Source of the DNA: JAPLDB01 sp038230515
GTDB taxonomy: Bacteria; Bacteroidota; Bacteroidia; AKYH767-A; 2013-40CM-41-45
Reading direction: 5' to 3'
DNA length: 64,000 nucleotides
Assembly: GCA_038230515.1 (NCBI GenBank)
Contig: JBBRND010000009.1
Location: 62,001-126,000 of the forward strand
Positions 52,908-63,453 of this stretch are shown one piece after another. Positions within the stretch are counted from its first letter, which is position 1. Each line of letters begins with the position of its first letter. A model generated the notes under the pieces. It did no database searches. It saw only the letters and a program-made list of their open reading frames with translations, and was not told the DNA's origin. A program made the position numbers and the translations under genes.

Positions 52908-53695
52908 TTCTCTTTATTTAGTGGAATAAATATCTCCTCTAATAAATTGTATAAATCGGGATGTTTTCTCTTCATAAGTTGCGGTTTTTCAAAAAAATAT
53001 TCTGCTGCAACAGCTAAAAACTCTGCTGCATTAGTTGTCCCATAAGGGTTGATGTCCGACTTTCCCTCCTGGATCAGTTTTATTTCCTGATGAATGCGTT
53101 GCAGCCAAGGCAAGGCATATTTATGCGGCAATAAATTCTCTGGGCAGCCATCTGTATATCCATCGTCCTTATCTACTAAATGTACAAACTCATGGATTGC
53201 CACATTTGATTTTGTATTTGAATCGAAAAAGCCATTCCGTAAACTTTGTTGAGAAAGTATCATAATATCCCGCATTGCACCACTGCCCACCATGCCAAGT
53301 ACATCCCTTTCTTTTCCCTCAGTTTCATATTTTTCATTAAACGAATTAGGATAAATCAACACCTCATGGATGTTCCTGTATTGCCATCCCTTAAAACCAA
53401 ATATCGGTATAATAGCACCGGCAGCAACAAAAACCCTGTCCATATCTTCTACTATCGTTTCTATTCCTGTGATTCGCACTTTTCGCAGGAAGTTCTGAAC
53501 GAGGTTTTCAAATTCATTCTTTTCTTCTTCATTTAATCGTTGGTAAAACAACACATGCTCCTGTAATATTTTCTTTTCAATATCTACTTCCGGTTGAGGA
53601 AGTGGTGGTCTCTTTTTTACAGAAATATATATGACAACTCCTACAATTATAATAAATATACTAAAAATGATTAATTGCATATCGTAAATTTCCAA
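52904..53695 (-). CDS. MtfA-like (M90) zinc peptidase with membrane anchor
   Basis: 263 residues. An N-terminal helix (residues 5-24) anchors it in the membrane. The peptidase part has NVAIHEFVHLVDKDDG (HExxH zinc site) and AEFLAVAAEYFFEKP (third ligand Glu), both as in MtfA. E. coli MtfA binds the regulator Mlc in sugar uptake; the role here is unknown. It lies between PPK2 and PiT in the same direction. Confidence 0.88.
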   Translation of the reverse strand: MEIYDMQLIIFSIFIIIVGVVIYISVKKRPPLPQPEVDIEKKILQEHVLFYQRLNEEEKNEFENLVQNFLRKVRITGIETIVEDMDRVFVAAGAIIPIFGFKGWQYRNIHEVLIYPNSFNEKYETEGKERDVLGMVGSGAMRDIMILSQQSLRNGFFDSNTKSNVAIHEFVHLVDKDDGYTDGCPENLLPHKYALPWLQRIHQEIKLIQEGKSDINPYGTTNAAEFLAVAAEYFFEKPQLMKRKHPDLYNLLEEIFIPLNKEK

Positions 53696-53701
53696 AAAAT
53701 A

Positions 53702-54454
53702 TTATTCGTAAAGTTTATCTTTTCTATTTTTACTTGTTGCCGGATAAATCAAATTATAATCTTTATGAATCAGTTTCTTATTTTTGTTCTTATAATCTAT
53801 TCTTGAAAGCAAATGAGAGATTAAAGCAATATGCACATCATCTTTGTTCTCTGCATTGGCAATATACCATGGAGAATATGCGAAATTTGTTTTCTCCAGC
53901 ATTTCATTTCTCGCATCAGAATATTTTTTCCACATCCTTTGTGCTTTCTCGTCAATAGGGCTTATTTTCCATTGCTTCAAGGGGTCATCTTTTCTTGCTT
54001 GAAGGCGTTTTTCCTGTTCCTGCTTACTGATAGAGAGATAATATTTCAGCACAATAATGCCGGTATTTTCCAGCATCTTTTCAAATAAAGCCACATCAGT
54101 AAAAAAAGCTTCATACTGTTTTTCAGTACAGAAATCCATGACGTGTTCAACACCTGCCCTGTTGTACCAGCTTCTGTTGAATATTACAAACTCTCCATTT
54201 GCAGGAAGGTGTTCAGCGTATCTCTGGAAATACCATTCATTGGTTTCCCTGTCAGATGGTTTACCCAATGCGACTACTCTTGTTTCACGCGGACTTAAAT
54301 GTTTAATAATTCTTTTTATTGTTCCGTCTTTTCCCGCAGCATCCCTGCCTTCAAGAATAACTAATATTTTCAAATCAGAAGAAATAATTTCCTTCTGAAG
54401 TTTTACCAACTCAATATAAAGTTGATGTAGAATATGCTTTTGTTCTTTTTTCAT
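53702..54454 (-). CDS. ppk2: Polyphosphate kinase 2 family protein
   Basis: 250 residues, the single-domain length. Walker A VILEGRDAAGKDGTIKRI (near residue 30), the lid region KPSDRETNEWYFQRYAEHLP and Walker B VIFNRSWYNRAGVEHVM are all present. PPK2 enzymes move phosphate between polyphosphate and nucleotides (usually forming GTP or ATP from GDP or ADP). Its place beside the PiT transporter suggests polyphosphate storage tied to phosphate uptake. Confidence 0.94.
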   Translation of the reverse strand: MKKEQKHILHQLYIELVKLQKEIISSDLKILVILEGRDAAGKDGTIKRIIKHLSPRETRVVALGKPSDRETNEWYFQRYAEHLPANGEFVIFNRSWYNRAGVEHVMDFCTEKQYEAFFTDVALFEKMLENTGIIVLKYYLSISKQEQEKRLQARKDDPLKQWKISPIDEKAQRMWKKYSDARNEMLEKTNFAYSPWYIANAENKDDVHIALISHLLSRIDYKNKNKKLIHKDYNLIYPATSKNRKDKLYE

Positions 54455-54489
54455 TTTAATATTATTGAAAAGATTTAGCTGTTTATAAT

Positions 54490-54669
54490 TTATGTTCCTA
54501 TAAATTCAATTTTGCTCTTTATTATTTTTTGGTAAAAATCAAATTCAGGCTCTCTCATCATATAAGTTTCCAAATCATTTTTCCCTCGTTTCAAACCAAA
54601 AAGTTCCATAAGGTCAATAACTTTTTTCCTGCTGCTACAGTCTGGCAAAAGGATATCATCAACTTTACA
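54490..54669 (-). pseudogene. Possible gene remnant
   Basis: An open frame without a good start reads DILLPDCSSRKKVIDLMELF and then GLKRGKNDLETYMMREPEFD to a stop at 54490. The peptide looks real but starts directly after a stop codon (TAA). It may be the 3' end of a lost gene, or a short gene from the ATG in LMELF. It fills most of the 280-base gap between PPK2 and the giant glucan-synthase gene. Confidence 0.3.
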
Positions 54670-54732
54670 TTAGTCAATCCCATTTAATCACCCACGCGTT
54701 TCATTGCCTCACATTCTAATTTATGTCGCTCC

Positions 54733-57700
54733 CTAAAAAGCCTCATCTGAAGTGGCATATTTAAAAGTTTTATTAGAGGTTACCAATACGTTATGTTCCG
54801 CGCCATCATCAATAAGCGAAACCATCTTATCCCCCTGCTCCATTCCATCTGCTGTAACAATCATTTCTTCAGTACCCTGTTTTTGCACAACTGCAATATG
54901 ATAAACCGTATTCCTGTACCGGTAATGCACTTTAAATGATTCCCATTCTTCCGGGATACACGGCACAAATTTTAATTTATTCCCTTCCTGATGCAAACCT
55001 AAAAAGGATTCTGTAATAAGCCTGTATAACCATCCAGCCGAGCCGGTGTACCAGGTCCATCCTCCGCGTCCGGCATGAGGTTCACGCGCATATACATCTG
55101 CCGCCAGCACGTAAGGTTCCACTTTATAAACAGCAATTTCTTCTGCCGTTTTTCCGTGGTTCACCGGGTTTATCATCTTCAGCAGTTCCCACACACGTTT
55201 GTTATCGCCCAGCCTCGCAAAAGCGATAATCATCCACACGGCAGCATGAGTATATTGCCCGCCATTCTCCCGTACTCCCGGCACATATCCTTTTATATAG
55301 CCCGGGTTCAGTCCCGATTTGTCAAATGGCGGTTCCAGCAATTGAATAATCTTCACCTCCTTTTGCACAAGATTTTTATAAGCCGACTCCATCGCTGTAT
55401 GTATGCGTTTGTCATCTCCAGCCCCTGATAAAACAGACCAGCTTTGCGCGATAGAATCCATCTTGCATTCTTCACTAATGGAAGACCCAAGAGGTGTGCC
55501 GTCATCAAACCATGCCCGCTTATACCATTCGCCATCCCACGCATGTTTATCAATATTTACTTTAAGTTGTTGCGCTTCTTTTTTACATTCATCAGCAAAG
55601 GCAGCATCATTGTGGAGCACGGCAATTTCCGTAAAGCGGTTGAGTATCTCATACAGGAAAAACGCCATCCATACGCTTTCTCCTTTTCCATCTTTGCCAA
55701 CTCTGTCATACCCGTCATTCCAGTCTCCGGTTCCAATCAGCGGCAGCCCGTGCTCACCATAAGTAAACCCGTGTTTTATTGCTGCCACACAATGCTCATA
55801 AAGAGAAGCAGCTTTAATAGATTGAACGGGTAAATCATAATACGATTCCTCTCCCGTGTTTAACACGCGCCCCTCTAAGTAAGGAGCAGATTCATCCAAT
55901 ATACCCGTGTCTCCAGTATGTAAAATATAAAAGGATGTTACAAAAGGCAGCCACAGGTAATCATCCGAGCAGCGTGTTCGCACTCCGCGCCCTACAGGCG
56001 GATGCCACCAATGCTGCACATCTCCTTCTTTAAACTGACGTGATGCGCATAGCAAAATTTGCGCGCGCGTAAGCTGCGGCACCGCATGTAGAAGCGACAT
56101 CACATCCTGCAACTGATCCCTAAACCCGAAAGCGCCACCTGACTGGTAAAATCCGCTCCTTCCCCACAAACGTGACGACAATGTCTGGTACGTTAGCCAC
56201 CCGTTGGTAATAATATTTATGGCAGCATCAGGTGTTTCCACCTGCAATGCTCCAACAACGTGCTTCCAGTAATTCTTAACTTTTTCAAAGGCAGTATGTG
56301 CAGCTTCAGGTCCTCTGAATTGCCGCGCTATGGCGCTTGCATCTCCGGAATTTCTTCCTGCGCCAAGCCTGAAAATAATTTCTTTTTCTTCACCATCAGC
56401 CAGATCAAAAGCAATCTGTATAGCAGTGCAGGGGTCTAATGCAAGCCCTATCTTTCCGGCAAGCTTTTGCCGTTTCATCGCATCAGGGTTTTGCAGTGTG
56501 CCGTTACGTCCGATAAATTCGGCACGGTCGGCTGTGAACGACTTTTTTACATAATCCACATCAAAGAATGCAACCCTGCGATTAAATTCAGAACTGTAGG
56601 GATTTTTTGCAAAAAGCGCCCCGCTGTCAGGGTCCGCTTCCGTATGAATATGCATGGCGGTTTTTGTTCTGTAATTGCCCAGAACCCATTCCACATAACC
56701 CGTAGCAGATAACTTCCGTGCACTCCCGGATTGATTGCGTATTTTTAAAACAGTAAACTTTACAGGAGAATCTATATCCACATACACTAAAATTTCTGAA
56801 TGGATCCCGTCTTCAATATGTTCAAAAGCGCTGTACCCGAAACCATGACGTGTAATGTAAGGTGATTCCCCTCCGGCAGGCAACAGCGTGGTTGACCAGA
56901 AATGCCCGTTCTCTTCGTCACGCAAATAAAATGCTTCTCCTCCGGGGTCGCTGACAGGGTCATTATTCCAAGGAGTAAGCCGCAGCTCATGCGCATTCTC
57001 CGTCCACGTATAAGACGATCCGCTTTCTGAAATAACAGTACCGAAAAGAGGATTTGCAATTACATTCACCCACGGTGCAGGGGTTTTGTTTTTATTTCCG
57101 GTTACTATAATATACTCGCTTCCATCAGGAGAGAAACCTCCCAAGCCATTGTAAAAAACTAAATCTTTTGGTAAAGGAAGAACTGGTGTTGAAGATGCCT
57201 GGTACGTTTGTGCAGGTGTGATATACGGTACAATAACTTTTGCAAGCGGTCTGCGTTTCGAATGGTCAGCTAATGTTCCGCCATTGTCGGAAATATTAAT
57301 CCGTGCTACGGTTTGAAACAATATGCGGTCTTCGTTTGATATCTGGTCAGAGGCTCTTACAAAAATTCCTCCTGGTCGGTCCGCAAGTTCTGCCGGAACA
57401 AGCGCCTGTATTTCACTTTGAAAAACCTGGCGGTAACCATCATGCACTTCGTTCCAGATTACTAAATCAACTGCAAGACCTTTTAATCGCCAGTAAGAGT
57501 GCGCCTGTATCAATTGCTTTACCAATTGCATATTAGTTTGCTTTTCAACTTTCAACAGCACAATTGGTAAGTCTCCTGAAATGGAATATCCCCACAAACC
57601 TGATTGCCCTCTGTGATTATTGATAAGAATAGTAGGGTCAGCCCGAAATGCAGAATTGATAAATAGGATGGAGCTTGCAAGTCGTCCGTACAATTGCGCA

Positions 57701-60700
57701 TCAGCCTCCGAAGCATTAATTTGCCGTAGCACCACCTGGCTGTGCGTCCACGCCATTTCAAATACACGGTCTTTATGATGCTTATCCTGGTACTTGCTGA
57801 TTAAGTTCTGGCAACCTTCCTTTGTTTCAGCAATGCCGATAATCATATCAAACGCAACCGACTCTTCAGACTCAAGCGTTATTTTATAACGTATGGCAAC
57901 AACAGGATCTAACACAGAACCCTGGTTTCCCGAAAGCGGACCCGGACGATTCATCACCTGCGGATTCGCAATGCTATTTCCGCGACCAATAAATTCCATC
58001 CGATCAGTCTGGTAAGAGATTTCCTCTGATTCCTTTCCCTGCAAGGTCAGCAAATGAAACATCCAGGGAGGATGTTCATCTGCAGAACGTGGTCTGCGGC
58101 TGCAAAGAATGGCATGTTGTTGCGGAAGGATTTCTGTCTGCACAAAAAGATTACTGAATGCCGGCTGCATCAAATCCGAATCTGGTGCTGCGAGAACTAC
58201 TTCTGCATAACTCGTAACATCAAGAGTCCTGCTATTTCCCGAACGGTTTGTTACGTGAATCCTTCGCATCTCAATATCGTCTTCAGGCGAAACAACCATT
58301 TCAGTCCGTGTTTCTATGTCGTCATTGGTAGTGTAAAAGTCCACGCGCCCCTGTGAAAATGCAGCCTCGTATTTTTCTCCTTTTTTAAGTGCCGGCTGAT
58401 AGGTGTTTGACCAGTATGCTTCATTTTCCAAATCGCGTATATAACAAAATGTTCCCCAGTTATCACGCGTGCCATCTTCGCGCCAGCGAGTAACTGCCAC
58501 GTCTTTCCAACGGGTGTAACCGCCACCTGCATTTGTTATCATTACATGATACCTTCCGTTTGATAATAATTGCACTTCAGGTATAGCGGTGTCCGGAGTT
58601 TTAATAATTCTTATTTCTGTACCACTCTCTGTATAATTAATATCTGCAATGTCTGTGGTATGTGCAAAGAATGTTGTTGCTCTTGGAATGCGCTCCTGGA
58701 GTAATAAAAGCGCTGCCTTAAACTGTGGTTCCGCTTCAAATAATTTTTGCATTGGCTGGTCAAGAAGCAGGTATGCCAAGGATAGCATGCTCATTCCCTG
58801 GTGATGCGCCATGAACGAATAAACAATAGCGCAAGATTGACCGCGGGGTAAACGTGATGGTGTATAATCTATAGCTTCATAAAATCCATGACGTCCGTCA
58901 AATCCTTTTTCGTAAAGCAGCTCGAGATTTTTACAGGCTCTTTTGGGAGCTACCATCAATGCAAGCGCAGTTGCATAAGGTGCAATAACAGCATCTTCTT
59001 CAAGACCGCGTTTCATTCCCAAACCGGGAGCGCCAAACGCACGATACTGATAATTGGAATTTGAGTTTACCATGTTAAAACCGGATTCTGAAATTCCCCA
59101 CGGGATACCGGTTTGCTTTCCATAATCAATCTGCCATTGAACGGCAGCTTTATAAGTCTGGTCAAGAAGTGTATTTTCGTAAGTAGGCATTACTAACAGC
59201 GGCATCAGGTATTCGAACATCGAACCACTCCAGGAAATAAGTATCGGCTCTCCCTCTACATTGGTTAATAAGCGACTTAAAGCAAACCAGCTTTCTTCAG
59301 GAAGTTTTCCCTGTGCAATGGCAATGAAAATGCAGAACCTGGCTTCCGAGGCGAGCAGGTCATAATAACTTGAATCTACGTGATGTTCCTGGACATTGTA
59401 ACCAATGGTAAACTGGTTCCTTGTTTTGTCGTATAGAAAATCCCATTCTACATCTGACAATTCACTGCATTGACGGGCAAGATTTTCAATAGAAGTAATT
59501 TGCCTGTTCGCGTCAGTAATGAATTTAGCTAAAGACGCCTCAAATAAATCAAGCCATTCTTTTTCAGGTTGTATGCTGTCTGCAGTTTGCTGAAGCTTTA
59601 CCTCTCTTTGCAATTCTCTTGCAGTATTTATTAATTCAATCAACGTTGAATCTGCATTCATGAAAACAAAATCTTTGAACCTTGGAGGAGCAGTCATCAA
59701 TAAAAACGAGGGTTCAAAAATTTGCATTGCCTCATTCACATGCTGGAATTGTTTATTTAGTATATCCTTCCACCAATGTGTTTCACTCTCTGTATCGTTA
59801 TCAGGTTCTGCAAAAATTGGCGGGTAGCTTTTCGTTAATTTCTCAACATGGGATTTTATTTCCTCTATGGTGTTAAAATTAGAAGCACACGTTTCATTCA
59901 AATCATCTATATATTGTTTCAGCAATTCAGTGTCTTTTTCTTCTTCTTGCATCGTGTCTGTTAGCACTTCTAACGTATCCAGAAGTCCTGTAAATAATTT
60001 TAAAACCGATATTTTCTGATGAGGTATTGAAAGCAAGCCCTGTTTTAATATCAGTAAATGTCCGGCAAGGTTTCCACTGTCAACAGTTGAAATATATTTT
60101 GGCAACAATGGATTCAGCGTCTGCGTATCGTACCAATTATATAAGTGCCCCCTGTAGCGTTCCATTTTCATCATGGTATCTATGGTGTTTGTGGTTCGCT
60201 CAATAAGCTGCGCGGTGGTTATATAACCAAAGTCAAAGGCGGATATATTGGAAAGCAATGAAAGCCCGATGTTGGTAGGTGATGTACGATGTGCAATTTG
60301 CGGTACCGGTTGTTCCTGGAAATTATCAGGCGGCAGCCAATTGTCTTCCTGCTCAATAAACCGCTCGAAAAAGCTCCACGTTTTTCTTGCAACTTTCCGC
60401 AGAAAAATATTTTGCTCAATGGTAAGCCTTGATATTTGTTTTGCCAATGGTTTGCTTGTCCACCAGGTAATGAAAGGCGCAATCAGCCACAGCACCAAAA
60501 TGGATTCTGCGATAATTAGCTTTGAAGGAAAAAAAATGGTCAGCCATGTAAATACAGCGACTGTAAGAAACGGTTCTATCCACATCGTAACATAAGATGC
60601 AAGAAGGCTGGTCGGAATAACTTTTTCTTCAATGAGAGAAGGATTCCATTCAAGAAGATTTTTTCGTGTAATAAGCATTCGCCCCAGCGTACGACCAATA

Positions 60701-63453
60701 GACATTAAATTGGAAAATGCTTCGTAGGGCAGGCATATAAGCCTGAATAAAGTTTTTGTAAAAATGTCTGCAAGGTTATAAGCTGAATTCCTGATGTGAT
60801 GCGATAAGATAACATCTTTGGGTTTGTTAATGGTGTCCCAAAAAGAAGTGATGATAATCGGGAGAACGATAATGAGGGAAACTGCAATTGTCCACAGTAG
60901 CGAAGAAGGCAATATCATCCATCCTAATAACAGGAGCGTTGTAAGAGCTACAGGAACGAGGCTGCGCCTGATGTTGTCAAATATTTTCCATTTGGACAAT
61001 CCTGATAATGGATTTTTAAACCACTGTTTTCCCGGTCCCGGAACAAAGGGTAAAAACCACGAGAGTATCTGCCAGTCTCCGCGAATCCAGCGGGCATTTC
61101 TTTTCATGTCTGCACGGTAAGTGGTGGGGTATTTTTCAAACAACTGTACATCACTCAATAATCCGGAACGGACATAGCAGCCTTCAAGCAAATCATGACT
61201 AAGAATGCTGTTATCAGCAAACTTTCCTTCCAGCACTTTCTTAAAAATGTCCACATCATAAATTCCTTTACCGATGAAGGAACCCTGCGCAAATAAATCC
61301 TGGTAAACATCAGATGATGCGCGTGTATAGGGGTCAATGCCGGGCTCATTTCCATGCATGCGGGCGTATGACGAAGCAGTGATATCCGGCAGGCTCACAG
61401 TTACGCGTGGCTGGAGAATGCCATAACCTTTCGTTACCCGTTTCTTTTTTTCATTATACCATGCATGATTTAAAGGATGCGCCATCGTTCCGATTAATTT
61501 CCATGCTGTACCGAGCGGAAGCTGTGTATCTGCATCAAGAGTAATCACATATTTTATTTTCGGAAAAATGGATTGGTCGCCTATGATTACCGAGAAACGT
61601 TCTTTTGAGCCTCCGCGCAACAATGAATTTAATTCAGAAATTTTTCCGCGTTTTCTTTCATAGCCCATCCATGCATTTTGTTTTGGGTTCCACTGGCGAG
61701 GGCGATGAAAAAGAAAAAACAAATCATTTTTTTCTCTCCCGTATTTTTTATTCAGCTCTTCAATTTTATGTTGCGCTAAATCAACAAGCGCCTGGTCTCC
61801 CGGAAGTGTTTCCTGCGCGGCATCCATAAAATCTGTTAATAAGCTGAAATGCAGGTTGTCGTTTCTGTTTGCGAGAAAACGAACTTCCAGCGCTTCAATT
61901 AAATTTTCTGTTTCCTCAATGCTTGCAAGCATTACAGGCACAACTACAAGTGTACTGAAATCAGCAGGAATTTTTTCAGAAAAATTCATTCTTGGCAGCA
62001 AATGCGGCTTCACCAATAAAGTTGAAATAAAGTTAACAACGGATATGGCAAGCTGGCTTGCACATAAAACTAAAAGGAAAGCAATTGTTAAAAGCAGCGA
62101 GGTATTTTGCGTATCCGTATGCGCTCTGAATAAAACAGCCGCGGTTATTGCTGCTGTGATCAGTATAATAAAAAATAAATATACGGGGAAAGCGTGTCGT
62201 TTAACCCACTGCTTAAAGCTTACAATTCCTGAAACCGGCATCTTCGCCTGCTTTTTTGTTTCATTAACTCCGTGCCCTATCAGGTAATATCCAACGTGTG
62301 ATGTGCGGGGGTCTTTATCATCCCGGAGAGCATTTTCACGCATCAGCTTTATGGCGATGCGGGCAACTTCATACTCTGCAATTTTGCTTTTATGGGCAAT
62401 GTGCTCAACTATGTGACGGTAAACATCGCGTGAAGAAAAATCCATCAAGCCATAAATTCCATCATTATCTTCCCGGAGCGTTTGTTCAACAATGCTGTGT
62501 GATTCAACAAAGTCACGCCAGTCCATTGCGCCAAGCAATCGAAGACTACCGATACTGTTGCTGATGGAAACCTGATCAGCCGCCTGCCTTTGAATTTCTG
62601 CGTTTACTAATTCAGCGCTTGTCAACCCGCTTTCTGATAATTGCTGTTCTATCCAGTTAAGCGACATTGCCAAATCAGGACCTTTACCACGAAGCTGCCG
62701 TGTTAATTCAGACACAAATGCACTTGACATCGGGGGATTGGAGCGTGCCATGTCTGCAATTTCGAGTATCAGGTTTTTATGGTCTTTCTCCGCAGTTTCA
62801 ATCATTTTTCCCGCCCAATAATCTGCAAGATTTTTATCCACCCTGTCAATTGCAATCCGCGCGGATACACGCCTTAGATTTTCGATAAGTGCGAGGCGCA
62901 GCATAATGGGTATTGCCCATAATTCACCTAACTGCAAATTTGTAACGGTCTGGTAAGCTGTCACAAAACTGCCAAGGCTCTCCATATCTATTCTTCCATC
63001 GCTGTGAGATATAATCTGAAGACCGATATCGTATATCCTCGTAAGTCCTGCCGATGCGCCATTTAAAAGCTGGGGAAGATTCTCGCTATACCCTTTAGGA
63101 AAATTCTTTTTAGCATTGCGGATATGTTCTTCAACGAGGTAGAAATTATCAATTAACCATTCACCCGCAGGTGAAAGCTGGTATTTTTTCTTAATGGAAT
63201 CCGCCAGCAGCTTTCGCACTTCGTGCAAAACAATTTCATTATCCGCAAGCCGCCTTAGCAAGTGATCCTGTGCGGGCTTGGTGCTTAGCTTATGAGTTGC
63301 TGCCAGCGATTTACCAAAACGTTCCATCTGTTCAGAGCTGAACAGCTCCGATCTCAACGGTTCCTCATTCACATAGGCGCGTTTTGTAATGCCTATTTGA
63401 AAGAAAGCCCTCATATCCGAAATGAGTTCGTGCGCTGAGGGTATCAATTTCAT
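54733..63453 (-). CDS. Giant cyclic-beta-glucan-synthase-like protein (GT84 + GH94)
   Basis: 2,906 residues. In order: a helical N-terminal domain (1-430); transmembrane segments near 425 and 460; a GT84 glycosyltransferase core with YVITLDADTQLPLGTAWKL and the SHDLLEGCYVRSG ... RWIRGDWQ motifs (about 500-790); four or more transmembrane helices (830-1010); a glycoamylase-like domain (TVDSGNLAGHLL ... GIPWGISESGFN, ... HHQGMSMLSLAYLL, about 1,120-1,560); and two glycosyltransferase-36 beta-sandwich parts. The final GH94 phosphorylase module has GFRDQLQDVMSLLHAVP, the GTGDWNDGYDRVG catalytic Asp region and HAGRGGWTWYTGSAGW. NdvB/Cgs proteins polymerise and cyclise beta-1,2-glucan from UDP-glucose. 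It is co-translated with pgm (ATGA overlap), which supplies glucose 1-phosphate. Confidence 0.92.
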   Translation of the reverse strand: MKLIPSAHELISDMRAFFQIGITKRAYVNEEPLRSELFSSEQMERFGKSLAATHKLSTKPAQDHLLRRLADNEIVLHEVRKLLADSIKKKYQLSPAGEWLIDNFYLVEEHIRNAKKNFPKGYSENLPQLLNGASAGLTRIYDIGLQIISHSDGRIDMESLGSFVTAYQTVTNLQLGELWAIPIMLRLALIENLRRVSARIAIDRVDKNLADYWAGKMIETAEKDHKNLILEIADMARSNPPMSSAFVSELTRQLRGKGPDLAMSLNWIEQQLSESGLTSAELVNAEIQRQAADQVSISNSIGSLRLLGAMDWRDFVESHSIVEQTLREDNDGIYGLMDFSSRDVYRHIVEHIAHKSKIAEYEVARIAIKLMRENALRDDKDPRTSHVGYYLIGHGVNETKKQAKMPVSGIVSFKQWVKRHAFPVYLFFIILITAAITAAVLFRAHTDTQNTSLLLTIAFLLVLCASQLAISVVNFISTLLVKPHLLPRMNFSEKIPADFSTLVVVPVMLASIEETENLIEALEVRFLANRNDNLHFSLLTDFMDAAQETLPGDQALVDLAQHKIEELNKKYGREKNDLFFLFHRPRQWNPKQNAWMGYERKRGKISELNSLLRGGSKERFSVIIGDQSIFPKIKYVITLDADTQLPLGTAWKLIGTMAHPLNHAWYNEKKKRVTKGYGILQPRVTVSLPDITASSYARMHGNEPGIDPYTRASSDVYQDLFAQGSFIGKGIYDVDIFKKVLEGKFADNSILSHDLLEGCYVRSGLLSDVQLFEKYPTTYRADMKRNARWIRGDWQILSWFLPFVPGPGKQWFKNPLSGLSKWKIFDNIRRSLVPVALTTLLLLGWMILPSSLLWTIAVSLIIVLPIIITSFWDTINKPKDVILSHHIRNSAYNLADIFTKTLFRLICLPYEAFSNLMSIGRTLGRMLITRKNLLEWNPSLIEEKVIPTSLLASYVTMWIEPFLTVAVFTWLTIFFPSKLIIAESILVLWLIAPFITWWTSKPLAKQISRLTIEQNIFLRKVARKTWSFFERFIEQEDNWLPPDNFQEQPVPQIAHRTSPTNIGLSLLSNISAFDFGYITTAQLIERTTNTIDTMMKMERYRGHLYNWYDTQTLNPLLPKYISTVDSGNLAGHLLILKQGLLSIPHQKISVLKLFTGLLDTLEVLTDTMQEEEKDTELLKQYIDDLNETCASNFNTIEEIKSHVEKLTKSYPPIFAEPDNDTESETHWWKDILNKQFQHVNEAMQIFEPSFLLMTAPPRFKDFVFMNADSTLIELINTARELQREVKLQQTADSIQPEKEWLDLFEASLAKFITDANRQITSIENLARQCSELSDVEWDFLYDKTRNQFTIGYNVQEHHVDSSYYDLLASEARFCIFIAIAQGKLPEESWFALSRLLTNVEGEPILISWSGSMFEYLMPLLVMPTYENTLLDQTYKAAVQWQIDYGKQTGIPWGISESGFNMVNSNSNYQYRAFGAPGLGMKRGLEEDAVIAPYATALALMVAPKRACKNLELLYEKGFDGRHGFYEAIDYTPSRLPRGQSCAIVYSFMAHHQGMSMLSLAYLLLDQPMQKLFEAEPQFKAALLLLQERIPRATTFFAHTTDIADINYTESGTEIRIIKTPDTAIPEVQLLSNGRYHVMITNAGGGYTRWKDVAVTRWREDGTRDNWGTFCYIRDLENEAYWSNTYQPALKKGEKYEAAFSQGRVDFYTTNDDIETRTEMVVSPEDDIEMRRIHVTNRSGNSRTLDVTSYAEVVLAAPDSDLMQPAFSNLFVQTEILPQQHAILCSRRPRSADEHPPWMFHLLTLQGKESEEISYQTDRMEFIGRGNSIANPQVMNRPGPLSGNQGSVLDPVVAIRYKITLESEESVAFDMIIGIAETKEGCQNLISKYQDKHHKDRVFEMAWTHSQVVLRQINASEADAQLYGRLASSILFINSAFRADPTILINNHRGQSGLWGYSISGDLPIVLLKVEKQTNMQLVKQLIQAHSYWRLKGLAVDLVIWNEVHDGYRQVFQSEIQALVPAELADRPGGIFVRASDQISNEDRILFQTVARINISDNGGTLADHSKRRPLAKVIVPYITPAQTYQASSTPVLPLPKDLVFYNGLGGFSPDGSEYIIVTGNKNKTPAPWVNVIANPLFGTVISESGSSYTWTENAHELRLTPWNNDPVSDPGGEAFYLRDEENGHFWSTTLLPAGGESPYITRHGFGYSAFEHIEDGIHSEILVYVDIDSPVKFTVLKIRNQSGSARKLSATGYVEWVLGNYRTKTAMHIHTEADPDSGALFAKNPYSSEFNRRVAFFDVDYVKKSFTADRAEFIGRNGTLQNPDAMKRQKLAGKIGLALDPCTAIQIAFDLADGEEKEIIFRLGAGRNSGDASAIARQFRGPEAAHTAFEKVKNYWKHVVGALQVETPDAAINIITNGWLTYQTLSSRLWGRSGFYQSGGAFGFRDQLQDVMSLLHAVPQLTRAQILLCASRQFKEGDVQHWWHPPVGRGVRTRCSDDYLWLPFVTSFYILHTGDTGILDESAPYLEGRVLNTGEESYYDLPVQSIKAASLYEHCVAAIKHGFTYGEHGLPLIGTGDWNDGYDRVGKDGKGESVWMAFFLYEILNRFTEIAVLHNDAAFADECKKEAQQLKVNIDKHAWDGEWYKRAWFDDGTPLGSSISEECKMDSIAQSWSVLSGAGDDKRIHTAMESAYKNLVQKEVKIIQLLEPPFDKSGLNPGYIKGYVPGVRENGGQYTHAAVWMIIAFARLGDNKRVWELLKMINPVNHGKTAEEIAVYKVEPYVLAADVYAREPHAGRGGWTWYTGSAGWLYRLITESFLGLHQEGNKLKFVPCIPEEWESFKVHYRYRNTVYHIAVVQKQGTEEMIVTADGMEQGDKMVSLIDDGAEHNVLVTSNKTFKYATSDEAF

